From Gamarada debralockiae (lineage: Eukaryota > Ascomycota > Leotiomycetes > Helotiales > Hyphodiscaceae), in the NCBI GenBank assembly GCA_002803225.1, contig NXFV01001982.1:1-55097 (forward strand): a stretch of 55,097 nt of DNA, written 5' to 3'. How positions within the stretch are numbered: position 1 is the first letter of the stretch; each line of letters opens with the position of its first letter. The notes beneath the pieces were generated by a model. That model worked only from the letters and a program-made list of their open reading frames with translations, was not told the DNA's origin and made no database searches. A program made the translations under genes and the position numbers. Shown in pieces: positions 33,121 to 45,194 of the stretch.

Positions 33121-34261
33121 ATGGCGTTGTCGGAGAAAAGGCTCGTCCCGAGCGCGGCGACGCAGTTTCCCGGTAGTTTTGCCTCGAATTTGCGCGAAGA
33201 TAACAGGAAATCTGCGCCATCACGACATTGGAGAAGTATCTGGTTTACTTATTTCACGGATGGATGGGATGATATCAGTGTATGGAAATCAGCTGTGAGT
33301 GTTTGCTTTGAGATCTCTAGAATTTGCTCCCTCTCTCAACTGGATGCCTTGGTTGAATTCTACCCAGTTCATTGAGTTTGTCGGTACAACAGCGATGGTA
33401 TATCTTTCTGCCATGATCCATACAACAATTGGTAGTTTCAATACCCTCCAAGTAGCACCATACGTTGGCATCACAAATATCTTCCTCATAGGCCTCTTCA
33501 TATGGGGAATGGCACCGGCGACTGGGGGTCACGTCAATCCGACCATAACATTCTCGACAATGGTTACTGGGCTCACAGGATTTTCTCGAGGCGTGTTGTA
33601 TCTGATTGGACAAACGGCAGGGGGCGCGCTTGCTGGTGGCTTGATCAGGGGGAGCTATGGGCATAATCTGACCCAATTGTAAGCAGCTCAGCTCAGCTCA
33701 CCTTTTCTTACCTTGCTCTCTGACAGGAATGCAGATACCAGGGAGGAGGCTGCCTTTTTGAGCCGGAATTGATAAGTCAAGGGCAAGCGTACTTGATTGA
33801 ATCCGTGATGACCTTTATTTTGCTGTCCGTACCTCTTCTGCCCTTCTCATTGATGTCTTCTCACACACCATAGCTTTATCGCCTTCGGGGTCGGTCTCGA
33901 TCCTCGACAAGCTCAAGTAATGGGTCCAAAGCTGGGCCCATTTCTGGTAGGGTGTGCGCTAGGTCTCACAACGTTTTCCACTGTTGGTATCGCGGCTGGG
34001 TATCAAGGCGCGGGCTTGAACCCCGCTCGCTGCTTTTCTTTTGCCGTCGCACGAGGAAATTTTATGTGTGAGTCCATCTTCCGCCATTTTCCCAACTTTG
34101 AAGGTATACTGATGGTTATGGTTCCAGACCAGTGGATTTGGTGGGTTGGGCCACTCACAGGTTGCTTGGTGCACTGTGTCGTGTACCACGTTGCTCCCCC
34201 ATATCATCGAGAGCAAACATTGGCGTGTATCGCTGCGCATCATCCTTCGAATCACGCCTAG
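33121..34261 (+). CDS. aquaporin-like MIP family channel
   Basis: Exons 33121-33294, 33368-33678, 33735-33824, 33874-34067 and 34128-34261 give 300 residues. The first pore loop reads GGHVNPTITF, so the NPA box is NPT. The second reads GLNPARCFS with the pore Arg after NPA. Six spans are visible, including FIEFVGTTAMVYLSAMI and IWWVGPLTGCLVHCVVY. Fungal MIP channels pass water, glycerol or small solutes at the plasma membrane; the NPT variant is common in ascomycete aquaporins. The intron 1 acceptor at 33366-33367 (CCCAG) was chosen because it joins KSA directly to FIEFVG; an earlier AG would leave an intron of only 27 nt. The donor of intron 3 is GTCCGT. Confidence 0.9.
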
Positions 34262-35549
34262 GAGGCAATGTTCCGGGCAGAAATATGAGTTCATGTCTCT
34301 TCCAAGAGTTTTCGACAGAGACCTCAGGGGCCGGGTTGATTTTGAAGTTAAGGGGAAGCAAAGAGCCTCTAAATATCCAGAAGTCAGCACAATTGAGGGA
34401 GGTCTTCATAAGCAAGCCCAGATTGAAGATGGAATTGGAAGAGAGAGGACGATAATAAAATGTCTCGCCTGATGTTGGAGAAGATTGAGACATCGTAGTC
34501 AAGGAGCCTCGATTGCGGGACCACCGGTACTTAGGGTGTCCATATGTACGCTCAAATTATGGACACTTATGCCTTCGTACTGGGTGCGAAGACACGAAAT
34601 CTCGAACCAAGTTCAGAAGTCTTAGATCTACAAGGTCACAAGTGCTCCAAATAGCAAGACACCATACTACTTGGAAGATTCGAGCATTCGAGCTCATCGG
34701 AATCTGATGTCGAGGTGAAATTTGAACGCGTAGTGTGCCAGCCCTTTCGGGGTTCGGATCTACGTAAACCGACATCAGCCACAGTTGAAAGCCACCGCTA
34801 ACTTGGAAGCGAAAGCCGCCCCTGGACGACATGCCAACTTTCTAACTTGACAAAACCCATGCCATGTCTCATCAAACGACAGGAGATCGTCAAAGGATCG
34901 CGAAATCTGATAATTTCGAAGGAGCAGCCCAAGTGTGCCAACTTCGTCATTGGGCAAGCCCTTGTCACCTGGACCTCATCTTCGGTTTGATTGCTCGGAA
35001 TCTCGATCGTGTCATCCAATAGCAGACTACGGTAGGATACTTTGTACACATGACCGCCTTCTCCTCTGAGTTGTCGTTGTCGCTGTCTTGGGCCTTGTGA
35101 AGCCTGGACACACGATGACGAAGTTGCTCCTGCGCTCTCCCTCAATACGGCAATTTAGACATGGGATGAGATGTTTCATATTGAATTGCAGCCACACCTT
35201 TGAGGTCGAGCGCCACAACTTCAAGGAACGAAGAGGCTCCAACCTCCACAACCCCAGCTCTTATGACTTCATAGGCGCTGATATTCCTCCGGAATCCAGA
35301 ATGTGGTGATACAGGAGCAGCCTTGGAAGTATGCTGGTGAATTTCACCTGCGTCACGGCTCTCTGCATAAGTGAATATTTTGGTGGATGATTCGCAAACA
35401 CCTCGCCATCCCATCGTCACAAATTTTTATCCAGCAAACACACTTTTGATCGTGCTAGCAAATAAGTAGATCGCTTTCCCAGATCTCTGCACTCTTTACT
35501 CAATTTATTCTACCAACAACAGGAAGAAGACCCTCAAAACTGAGCCAAA
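34262..35549. other. intergenic between aquaporin and MARVEL genes
   Basis: No gene, repeat or RNA was recognised in this 1.3-kb stretch. Short frames on both strands overlap each other and lack family features. Confidence 0.5.
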
Positions 35550-36161
35550 ATGATTGTGACAGACTTTGTCTCCTTGTGCCTTCGCATCGGCGAGGTAAAC
35601 TTCAACTCCACTTTTCCTTACAACGATATCATACTGATAACTTGATAGCTCGCCTTTTCTGCTACCGTCGCAGGACTCACCGGCCAATGGCTCCATCAAC
35701 ACAAGTCCTCATCAGCATGGTCCGAAAAGCGCTTCATCTACACTGAAGTTGTGGCAGCAATCGGCATCCTCTTCTCGCTCATCTTCCTCTTTCCGTTCGC
35801 CGCCAGCTTCTTGCACTGGCCAGCCGACCTCCTGCTCTTCATCATGTACATCGTCGCCTTTGCTCTGCTTGTCAACGTAAGCTTCTCCTATTACCTCACC
35901 AACCCTTTTATCCCAAACTGAACCCAAACTAACGATTTCTAGTACATCGACCCCATGAACTGCGGCAGCGTCTGGAACTGGCACGGCATCACCGGAAAGT
36001 CTGAGTGCTCCAAGTTCAAGGCTGATATCGCTTTCACCTTCTTGGCTGCTGTCTTCTTCCTTGCGTCTGCGGTCATTGGTCTCTGGGTCGTCTACCATCA
36101 TCGTAGGACTGCGACTACCACTCATTCTCGCCGCCGCTGGTACAGGTCTTCCCGTGTCTAA
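35550..36161 (+). CDS. MARVEL-domain four-span membrane protein
   Basis: Exons 35550-35594, 35649-35876 and 35943-36161 give 163 residues. Four hydrophobic spans occur: LRIGELAFSATVAGLTG, VVAAIGILFSLIFLFPFAA, LLFIMYIVAFALLV and FTFLAAVFFLASAVIGLWVV. The NCGSVWNW segment with a second Cys in SECSKFKA before the last span is typical of fungal MARVEL proteins, which act in membrane apposition and eisosome-like domains. The C-terminal tail is short and Arg-rich (SRRRWYRSSR). The ATG is fixed by the short 15-codon first exon that leads straight into TM1. It converges on the DnaJ gene. A specific function is not assigned. Confidence 0.85.
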
Positions 36162-36586
36162 ACGGGTTGATCTCCCAGCTAGCCTCCGAACAATACTTGG
36201 TTGACAACGGTCGCTAAAACTCCCCATTCGACTCGACATATCACTCCTAGGTTCTGAAAATCCTCGACAATCACATAAGACGCGATCCACGATTTTGCTA
36301 CTTTGGCCCTCTTCATTGCAATTCACGCCCTAATTTTCTAATGTATTATAAGCACGGCGTCGGCGATCGGTTGGATGACGATATCAGATTGGATTTCTTT
36401 TGGCGAGCGAATTTGCGATGGGTTTTCATAGTATTCCAAGATTGGTACCTTTACTCTTCCGTAATTAGGCATTCAATCAAGGCCATACTATCACACGTAT
36501 TGATCAATTGACATCTGTGAACTGTGCTTCTAGATCTTGCCAGAAAATGGTATTTCTACTAATGATACAACAATCAATACACCCGC
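36162..36586. other. convergent intergenic spacer
   Basis: The 425 bp between the stops of two convergent genes should contain both 3' untranslated regions. No motif of note. Confidence 0.5.
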
Positions 36587-37945
36587 TCACAGCTCATCCT
36601 TGTGTCCAGCAGTCACCGGCCCTTCTGGTCGACCACTGTCTTTGTGTAGATCGACGCCACTCTTCTTCCGCCATTTCTCCCATAACGCCCAAAAGTCTTT
36701 CTCCATCCCCTTCTCCATTTGATCTGGTAGCACGACAACGTATTCGACCAATAGATCACCAAACTCTGTTTGGTGGTAGACACTATCGCCATCTTCATGC
36801 CACTTTGGCATTCCTTCACCAACCACTCTCTCCACTTGACCAGGCTGGATTGCCTCCCCTCTCTTCCTGGTCAATCGCACGATATGCCCATCCAAATGTG
36901 TGAGGTTTCGCGTCCAGTCACCCATCCACGCCTCTCGAAGTCCGAGCACCTCTTTCCAATATAAATCGTTGCCTTTCCTTCTAAAGAACGTCCCATCAAC
37001 CTTCATCTCATTGTCCTCCTCTAGATCCGGCTCCTTCTCGACCAACGTAACGTGCAAATCTCCAGCAACCCAATCCGGACTCTCATCCGCTTCATTCTCG
37101 TAATTAATCTTCTGTCCCTTTGGCGCACCACGCTCAATAACCAACTGATGTGTGCTAATCTTCCTCACGACCCTTGTACCACTGCAAACCGGACACTTAT
37201 GCTTGATCGTCTTCCCCTGCCCACCACAATGTTCGCATTGTACCTGCACCTGCTGGAAGATGCCCGGCGCCAACATATGCTTCTTAACCACAATACCATG
37301 GCCACTGCAATGCGAACAAGTATCAACCTGTCCATCCGCACTTCCAGAGCCCTCGCACTCCTCACAAATCTGCTGTTTTTCAAGCTGGAACTCTGTCGAA
37401 TGCCCATTGTAGAAATCCTTCAAAGGAACACCGACTCGTACTTCCATGTCAGGACCTCGTCGCTGTCCAGGCTGACCAAAATGTCCGCCACCGCCAAAGA
37501 ATCGCGAAAAGATATCGAATGGGTCATGGTGTCCTCCGCCTCCACCGCCTTGTTGCCTTTGTTTGAGGCCTTCGTGTCCGTATTGGTCGTAGATCTTGCG
37601 GGTTTCGGGGACGGAGAGAGCTTCGTATGCTTCCGCTACTTCGACGAATTTTTGTTTGGCGGTTTCATTGCCTCTGCATCCTTATTAGAAATTCCAAATC
37701 CTTGAAATGTAGTGATAATCGTACGGATTCTTATCAGGGTGGTATTTCTTGCTCAGTGTTCGGTACGCGCGTTTGATTTCTCGATCGGAGGCTTGTTTGT
37801 CTATTCCAAGAAGCTTGCATACAATCAGATCTTGTGATGGTGAGAGTGAGATGGTACAATGGATACATACTTGATAGAAATCCTCAGTGCACACAGCGAG
37901 CTGCAACATGCATAGCAGCACGAACAGAGCTGAAGGGAGCCTCAT
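36587..37945 (-). CDS. ER-lumenal DnaJ co-chaperone (Scj1-like) with KDEL
   Basis: Exons 37945-37871, 37813-37725 and 37673-36587 give 416 residues. A cleavable signal ([18 protein letters not shown]) leads into a J domain with YHPDKNP, a Gly/Phe-rich linker and four zinc-binding repeats: [24 protein letters not shown] and CPVCSGTR. The two C-terminal substrate-binding domains follow. The protein ends in KDEL, an ER retention signal. It should be a type I Hsp40 that stimulates BiP in the ER lumen during folding and degradation, like yeast Scj1. Intron 2 splits the J domain just after the HPD motif. It shares a 482-bp divergent promoter with the helicase gene. Confidence 0.95.
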
Positions 37946-38427
37946 GTTTGCGCCTGCGATGCGCCCGCGAAAAGGGAAATCAAATCGTTCAAACTGATTG
38001 AATGAAGACGATCATGGGATACAAATGAGGGACTAGAAGATCATGAATTGGGCGTGCGAATCAATAAGAAGAGAGTTGAAGCGGGCTGGATTAATTTTAT
38101 ATTTAGAGACTCGTTACAAAGATACCACGCTGGCGTTATCGGGCAAATTCATCGCGAGCAGGGATTGTTTTCTACGGTGGCCCATTGCTGAATTGGGAAA
38201 AGCCTCCGCCTTCAGCGCAAAGGAAAATAGTACCTGGATGAACTCGATCTTTGAGTCGGAGCCAAGTTAATTATTTAATTCTTCCTCCCAAGCTTCTCTT
38301 CTTTTTCTTTTCTCCTTTTTTACCAAGTTTGTTCCGTTTTCCCCGCGGTCACCAAACCATTTTGCTAATTCAAAAATTACAGAAAATAGCTTTCTTCACC
38401 AACTCGTCCATTTAGCAAGCAGGCACA
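37946..38427. promoter_or_regulatory. divergent promoter region, ER DnaJ and DEAH helicase
   Basis: A 482-bp gap between two divergent start codons. A pyrimidine-rich tract (about 38279-38335, mostly C and T) precedes the helicase ATG, as often seen near fungal transcription starts. No named site is claimed. I looked for an unfolded-protein response element and did not see one I would defend. Confidence 0.45.
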
Positions 38428-41400
38428 ATGCCTGCAAATAAATACGCCTTCGTCCCCATGGACGAGGAGGAGGTTGGACCAGCGAAGGTAGTCCAGAAGA
38501 AAGAGAAGCGCAGAAACGGCGAGAAATCCTCCTCCTTGAGACGCGACAAACACAGAGATCGAAGCCGAGAACGATCACCCCGCCGCGAATTAGAACACCA
38601 CAAATCGAAGACCATACGAAAACGAGATACCAATGATGACGACGACCGCTGGGGAGATGAAGAGTATATCTTTGAAGAAGAAGTAGAGTTTCAGGAGTCA
38701 GCTTCGAAGCGGGTGAAGCTCGCCCACGAAGATGCCCCTCCGAACGAAACAGAGGAAGAAAGGGCCAGCAGGATAGATCGAGAGGAGCGCGACGCCTTCG
38801 CGAAGAGATTACAAGCCAAAGATGCAGACAAGACGAAGAAGATTGTCGAAGATCGATCCTCCAAGAGAGAAGGCAATGCGATGGCTCAACGGCGGGCGTT
38901 GGCAGAAGACGCTGCAGCTCGGAGTGCAGCTCTTCCAGATCTAAGAGAGCGGTCACGACAAGATTACCTGAAGAAGCGCGAAACCGAACGACTCGCGCTC
39001 TTGAGAAAGCAGGTGGCAGAGGAGACGGAAGAACTACGAAGTGGCGCGCGACTTTCAGAGAAGGAGAAGGCGGAGTTTGCTAAGAACAGAGAGGTCCTTC
39101 GAATAGCGGAAGAGCGACTCCGAATCGACGATCATCTCGATGGTTATGCCATGCCAGAGGACTACATCACGGAGAAGGGCAAGATCGACAGGAAGAAGAA
39201 AGAAGATGCTATGTACAAGCGCTACGTGGACCGAGATGAATATGGCCAGGAGAGATTTGTCACGGAGCATGAGGAATGGGAACGGGAGCAGGCTGCGAAA
39301 GCGAAGGCGCAGATTAAGAGTACGGAGCGGGTCGACCAGGGCGAATACGATTACGTTCTCGACGAGGAGCAGGGCATCAAATGGCTGATGGACTCGACAT
39401 TGGCTGGTGAAGGAATGAATAGGGAACAAGCTTTCCTCGCAGCACAGTTGGACGCCGCCGAGAAGAAGGCATTATCGATAGAGGAAACGAGAAAGAGTCT
39501 GCCCATCTACGCCTACAGAGATCAGTTCCTGGCTGCGATAGAGGAGCACCAAATTCTGGTGATAGTAGGAGAAACTGGATCCGGGAAAACTACACAGCTC
39601 ACTCAGTACCTCCACGAAGCAGGCTTCACTCAAGGCGGCAGCATGAAGATAGGATGCACTCAACCTCGAAGAGTGGCAGCCATGAGTGTAGCAGCTCGCG
39701 TCGCAGATGAAATGGGAGTGAAGGTTGGTAATGAGGTCGGCTACTCCATTCGATTCGAAGATCAGACGAGCGACAAAACCATCATAAAGTACATGACAGA
39801 TGGCATGCTTCTGCGAGAGTTCATGTCAGAGCCAGATCTTGGAGGCTACTCAGCTATCATGATCGATGAGGCTCATGAGCGGACTGTTCACACTGATATT
39901 CTTCTGGCTCTCATCAAAGATCTGGCCCGGGAACGGAAAGAACTCAAGATACTCATATCTTCTGCGACCAGTATGTAACATCTCATCTCCGTCTTTCAGT
40001 GAACAATGCTAATCCTAAAACTTTTATAGTGAATGCCTCACGCTTCAGTGAATACTACGACCAAGCCCCTATATTCAACATCCCAGGACGAAGATATCCT
40101 GTAGACATACATTACACTCCTCAACCAGAGAGTAATTACCTCGGCAAGTACCCCCGTGTCAGTTCCTTAACGACTAATGCTAACTATCGCCTAGCTGCTG
40201 CCATCACAACTGTGTTCCAAATTCACACTACCCAAGGAAAAGGCGACATTCTAGTCTTCCTCACAGGCCAAGAGGAAATCGAAGCCGCAGAGCAGAACAT
40301 CTCTGACATTGCAAGGAAACTGGGTTCAAGGATTCCAGAAATCATCATTGCTCCTAGTAGGTTTTGCTTCTAAATACCTTATACCTGGTTGAGCAAATGC
40401 TAATTTTCTTCACAGTATATGCAAACCTTCCATCAGAACTACAGAGCAAGATCTTCGAACCAACCCCAGACAATGCACGGAAAGTCGTTCTAGCAACCAA
40501 CATTGCAGAGACTAGTTTGACCATTGACGGGATCGTCTATGTTATCGATCCTGGCTTTGTTAAGGAAAATGTGTATAACGCGGCCACCAATATGTCTGCT
40601 CTAATGACGGTGCCATGTTCACGAGCAAGTGCCAACCAACGCTCAGGACGAGCTGGTAGAGTAGGACCGGGCAAGTGTTTTCGATTGTACACGAAATGGG
40701 CATTCATGAACGAGATGGAGGAATCAACCACCCCAGAAATACAACGCACCAACCTCAGCGGCATTGTACTACTCCTGAAGTCACTCGGCATAAATGACAT
40801 TCTGGATTTCGACTGGATGGATGCTCCGGCTGCTGAAGTGCTGATCCAGGCCTTGAACAATCTCTTTGCTTTACAGGCGCTGTCGGTGAAAGGAGAATTA
40901 ACGAAGACTGGTAGACGTATGGCAGAAGTCCCCGCGGATATAATGCTTTCGAAAGCGCTAATAGCGTCTGGAGATTATGGATGCTCCGAGGAGGTGCTAA
41001 GCATAATTGCTATGCTCAGCGAATCTTCCTCGCTCTTCTTTCGCCCCAAGGACAAAAAGATCCACGCTGACTCAGCCCGCGCCAGATTTACAGTGAAGGA
41101 AGGTGGTGATCACCTCACACTTTTGCAGATCTGGCAACAGTGGGTTGACAGTGACTTCTCTCCCATCTGGGCTAAGGAGAATTTTCTCCAGCAGAGGACT
41201 TTACAGCGAAGCCGGGACATAAGGGACCAGTTATCGAAACTTTGTGAGAGGATAGAAGTCCCCATGGCATCAGTCGGTGCATCGGACCTGGTTCCTATCC
41301 AGAAGGCCATTACCTCAGGATTCTTCCCGAATGCAGCGAGGATCGATCGCGGAGGAGATAGCTATCGGACGGTCAAGAACAACAATACAGTTTACATACA

Positions 41401-41655
41401 CCCCAGCAGCGTTTTGATGGGCAGCGATCCGCCATGCAAGATGGTCCTCTACTTCGAATTGGTTCAAACGTAAGTAATCCAGATCCTTACTTATAGAACA
41501 GTATGCTAACGTTTTGCAGGACTAAGGAGTACATGAGAAACTGCATGCCGATCAAGCCAGAATGGCTCAACGAAGTAGCACCTCACTTCCACAAGAAGAA
41601 GGATTTGGAGGCCTTGGAGGAGAAGAAGATGCCAAAGGCTCGGGCTGCGTTGTGA
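38428..41655 (+). CDS. spliceosomal DEAH-box RNA helicase, Prp2/Cdc28 (DHX16) type
   Basis: Exons 38428-39970, 40030-40143, 40195-40356, 40416-41469 and 41520-41655 give 1002 residues. A charged RS-like N terminus of about 350 residues precedes the helicase core. Motif I is [10 protein letters not shown], motif II DEAH (MIDEAHERT), motif III SAT at the first splice junction, motif [13 protein letters not shown] and motif [14 protein letters not shown]. The ratchet and OB-fold regions follow, and the protein ends [10 protein letters not shown]. Prp2-type helicases activate the spliceosome before the first catalytic step. The assignment to Prp2 rather than Prp16, Prp22 or Prp43 rests on the N-terminal region ([22 protein letters not shown]). 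Intron 2 is a GC-AG intron whose length is a multiple of three. Confidence 0.93.
40144..40194 (+). other. GC-AG intron, 51 nt, no in-frame stop
   Basis: The conserved helicase sequence runs NYL then [11 protein letters not shown]. The DNA between reads CTCG, then GCAAGTAC, and ends GCCTAG before CTGCTGCC. Removing 40144-40194 restores the family sequence, with GC in place of GT at the donor and an otherwise strong context. The retained form would add 17 residues with no stop. A CTAAC branch site lies close to the acceptor. Confidence 0.8.
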
Positions 41656-42484
41656 GATATAGATATGTAGGAAATGAAAATGATTTGACTTTCAATCTTT
41701 CAATCCAGCTGAGTGATTCAATTTATCAATTTTCAAGTCCTCAATTTTCTTATTAGGAGCCCCTCCACATCCACGCGCTCAATTCGGGTTGAGTCCCGAT
41801 CCTAATCCTTTAATCCAGCTGAATCTTTGAAAGTTCAAATTTCAAGTCTTCGGTATCCTTCTTGAATGATCCAGTCAATCGCTCAATCCAGTTCAAGTAA
41901 CCACCATTCTTCAAATTTCGGAGCCCAAGTTTACCTCTTGAATGATCCAAGTCCAATCGCCCAATTCCGGTTGAGCAATTATCATTCTCTTGAATTTCAA
42001 GGCCTTGCAAGGACTCTAAGGCCCTCTGCCTCGATGGGTAATTTGATGGAGCCTTGAGCAGCTGTCGGAGAGCCGTTGACTTGCATTGGACGAATGGACG
42101 AGAATTATTCATCTGGCTTGAACAATGGACGGAGGAGGCAAGATCCCGCAGAGTTAGGTATCGTTTCAGTGCAAAAAAAACCACCTTCGTCAGAGAATGA
42201 CCTGAACTTTTAAAAATGCTTGTATCCAAAGGTCTAACCAAGATACAAGTGACAATCAAATGAAAAGCAAGTTCCATCAATCAACAGTTCAGGTGATTGA
42301 GATAAAACCCAACATATTTACTAGGCTGAACCCTAAGCCGTGTAACCCTCCCAGAATTTAGCTTACTTTTGTCCCAAGAACTTTTCTGACTCACTTATCT
42401 CCACCCTTCCCAATCAGGGCTGTTGTCCGTCCCTTCAAATTCGTATTAGACGCTAGTGACGGAGGGATATCATCCCGAAAATCA
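41656..42484. repeat. intergenic with degenerate AT-rich direct repeats
   Basis: Downstream of the helicase, related blocks recur: CTCAATTCGGGTTGAG (41778), CTCAATCCAGTTCAAG (41882) and CCCAATTCCGGTTGAG (41960). CTTGAATGATCC occurs at 41861 and 41937, and AATCCAGCTGA at 41702 and 41812. Spacings are about 76-110 bp. The blocks lie in 41.69-42.02 kb; the remainder holds nothing I recognise. They look like an old, eroded tandem duplication in the 3' flank. Confidence 0.5.
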
Positions 42485-42492
42485 TATATAAG
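42485..42492 (+). promoter_or_regulatory. TATA-like site upstream of methyltransferase gene
   Basis: TATATAAG lies about 98 bp before the ATG at 42590 and is followed by a pyrimidine-rich stretch, a usual layout for a fungal core promoter. Confidence 0.4.
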
Positions 42493-42589
42493 CTCTTTCC
42501 CCACCCACATTTCGTCTTCCTCCAAATTGTCCCCATCTTTCCTCCCATCCACCAAATCCGAGCAAGTCTCCTCAATCAATAAACTTACA

Positions 42590-43412
42590 ATGCTCGAGAA
42601 ACCCCTTGATGTCTTCTGGCATCTAATCGATCCTTTACACTTTATGTGCCTCTCAGCCTACTACCTCCCAATCACCATCTTCAACCTCCTCGTCACCCTC
42701 CAATTCTCGGCCCTACTCTCCCCATCCAAGCTCAAAGATGCCTGGTTCGCCAGATTCTGGAGCTGGGCCGGCCCCGCAGCTCGCGAAAACGCTATTCCCA
42801 AAGTCAAACCTCTGATATCCCAAGCTCGCGGCGTGGTGCTTGAAATTGGGCCCGGGAGTGGGGAATGGGTGAATTTGTACGACAAGGAGAAGGTCACAAA
42901 GATCTATGGCGTGGAACCTAATAAGGACCACCATGAATTGCTCAGGAAGAGGATCAAGGAGGCGGGTCTCAGTGATGTATTTGTGATTGTGCCCGTTGGA
43001 GTGGAAGAGTTGGAAGAGAAGTGGGTGTGGAAGGAGAGTGTGGATTCTGTGGTCACGATTCAATGTCTCTGTTCAGTTCCCAGGCCCAGGGAGATGATCA
43101 GTGCGTTGTATGGGTATGTGAAGAAGGGAGGTCAGTGGCTTGTGTATGAGCATGTGGTTACGCATCAGGGAGGTTTGATTGCGATATATCAAGGTGAGTG
43201 GCACTGTTCTAAGATCAATCGGCTTTGCTGATGTGAGAGTAGCACTAGTGGACGTGATCTGGCCGCATTTCCTGGGAGGATGCTCCATCACAAGAGATAC
43301 AGAAAAGTGGCTGAGAGCGGCTGGTCCTTGGACCAAGGTTGACTTGAAACAACCTGAGTTGGAGCCTTCGTACCAGGTCATTCCCCATGTGAAGGGTGTT
43401 TTGACGAAGTGA
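42590..43412 (+). CDS. METTL7-like SAM-dependent methyltransferase
   Basis: Exons 42590-43193 and 43243-43412 with a 49-nt intron give 257 residues. A hydrophobic N-terminal stretch (FMCLSAYYLPITIFNLLV) suggests membrane or lipid-droplet anchoring. The SAM-binding motif I is VVLEIGPGSGEW, followed by YGVEPNKDHHELL, and the post-motif segment VVTIQCLCSVPRP then YEHVV. The C-terminal HFLGGCSITRDTEKWL is characteristic of the METTL7/methyltransferase-11 group, where human members methylate thiols. The substrate here is unknown. The start is the ATG at 42590 (MLEKPLDV), since the longer in-frame opening would place the TATA-like site too near. Confidence 0.85.
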
Positions 43413-43771
43413 GAAGTGGTGGTAAATTGGGATGCGGCTGAGCGGGTTGAAATCAACGAATTTCCTTTCTACTTTATGTTATACATTATGGGCGTATCCT
43501 TCTATTCGAATGACAAATTTGAGGAAATATTAATGAAGTTTGAGTCCATCAATGCGGATTAGAAGAAATATAGATATCAGGAGGTCGTTATTGCCTTTTA
43601 AGCCTCAGGCACCCTTTTGCTCTACTACACAAAGTTTCCTTCGCGATACGTTCTTGAAATTCACTGAGCTTCCCGACGCTGCAACCTTTCTCCTGCGATT
43701 TCAAAATTCGTCAACCCGATGTCTCTCACACAGTACCTGCAAAGATATCTCCATCCAAACCATAGACCGTG
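43413..43771. other. intergenic spacer
   Basis: A 359-bp gap between two plus-strand genes, holding the 3' end of the first and the promoter of the second. Nothing further recognised. Confidence 0.5.
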
Positions 43772-45194
43772 ATGGCGCAACCCAACTCGCCGTCCACAGG
43801 CCAGCCTGAAAATACCCCACCTCAAGACCCATTCGCGACTCCATTTACTGTCAATGACCTCGAGCACGAATCCGAGGACCCTGATGAATGGGAATACGAG
43901 TATTCGACAACTGAGACTGAGGTAGGAGCTTAGTCATGTAACGATTGTTGAAAAGTAAGCTCATTGGGTGTCGCAGACTTACTACGTGACTCTCGACCTT
44001 ACAAGCCCCGACATAAACCCCAAAGAACGAGCGAAGAGCAACGAAGGGAAAAGGAGTACGAAAGCAAAATGGTTGAACCCTGGCCTGGAGACTTTCAAGC
44101 CCAAGACTCCTAGAAAACGCCAGGCATCGAAAGCTAACCATGGAGAGGAGACACCAGCCGTGGAAGCACAAACTCCACGGCCAGACGCAGATGTCGATGA
44201 TGATGCGCCAGAGAGTCCTGAAGGCATTGGGTCTCAAGAAGACGACTCGAATAATGAAGCTGGAAAAGTTCAGATCATGGGTTTACATACAAGGAATCCG
44301 TTTGTGTCATATAATGGACAAGTCTATTCTTGCCAATGGGCCTCAAACATCGGCACAGAGTTGCTCTTCACGAAACACGATCCAGATAGTTCATTACCAG
44401 TCCTTCGAAACCTACCTGGAAATGTGGATCTACTTGGAGCCAGCTCCACGCGCATCATCTCCAATCCCGTCCTCCTAGAACCCAAGTCTCAGACAAAGTC
44501 CATATCCAAAGAGGGAAAGAATAAGAACGCCAAAGACCGCACCCTCACAATTCCGGTTGGACACAAAGCTCCGGATAAACAGAAAAACCAAGCGAGGTTT
44601 CTGCAGAGATTGATGGAGATTAAGGAGGCGAAGGGGGAGGAAGATGACGTTACTGTTTATACACAAAAGAGGTTGAAGAGTGGTGGATGGAAGCAGTATT
44701 TGACTCAGAAGCGGGAAGAGGAGAGGACTAAGTTGCGAAGGGTTGTCAAGGCAAATAAGAATGTAGAGAGAATTGAGAAAGCGAAAGAGAGACTGGTGGA
44801 GCTGGATAGGGAGGAGGAGAAGATGAAGGAGGTGGAGGAGAAGTGGCTAGAGGAGAACCGCCCTCAGGGGAAGGGCAGGAAACGGGTTTTCAATACTCCT
44901 GTTGTTGAGGCTCCGCGCAAACGAGCGAGGGTGGATGAGGTTCAGGGCCCTGACAGTGCTGATCCAGGAACGCCTTATAGAGCAGTTATAGCGACACCAA
45001 CACCGCAGAGATGGGAGATGGAGGAAGATGGAGAGGAGGATTTACAGGATGACTTGAATGAGAATATGGAGGATTATGATGACGAGGACGCCTTCTATGA
45101 CGAAGTCGAATATGGGGATGACGATGCACATGGAGAGGATGATGATGCGCCTGGAGAGGATGAAGATACCCAACTGGCATATAGATGGAGTTGA
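43772..45194 (+). CDS. TFIIIC tau55-like subunit (TFIIIC_sub6 domain)
   Basis: Exons 43772-43921 and 43977-45194 give 455 residues. The N terminus DEWEYEYSTTETETYYVTLDL, split by the intron, is the start of the triple-barrel domain found in the human GTF3C6 and yeast Tfc7/Sfc7 group. The domain continues with NPFVSYNGQVYSCQWA and NIGTELLFTKHD. The family dimerises with the tau95-type subunit in the DNA-binding arm of TFIIIC, which recognises the A box for RNA polymerase III. A charged coiled-coil-prone region (residues about 200-330) and a strongly acidic C terminus (DDDAHGEDDDAPGEDED) follow; these are lineage-specific tails. I am confident of the domain and less so of the exact subunit name. 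Confidence 0.85.

Noticed and set aside
33295..33321. 27-nt intron in the aquaporin gene
   Set aside because: Too short for fungal splicing; the later acceptor at 33366-33367 gives a 73-nt intron and a better protein junction.
35712..36326. 204-codon minus-strand frame
   Set aside because: Antisense shadow of the MARVEL gene exons, whose plus-strand model has consistent introns and four membrane spans.
37052..37705. 217-codon plus-strand frame
   Set aside because: Antisense shadow of the zinc-finger part of the ER DnaJ gene.
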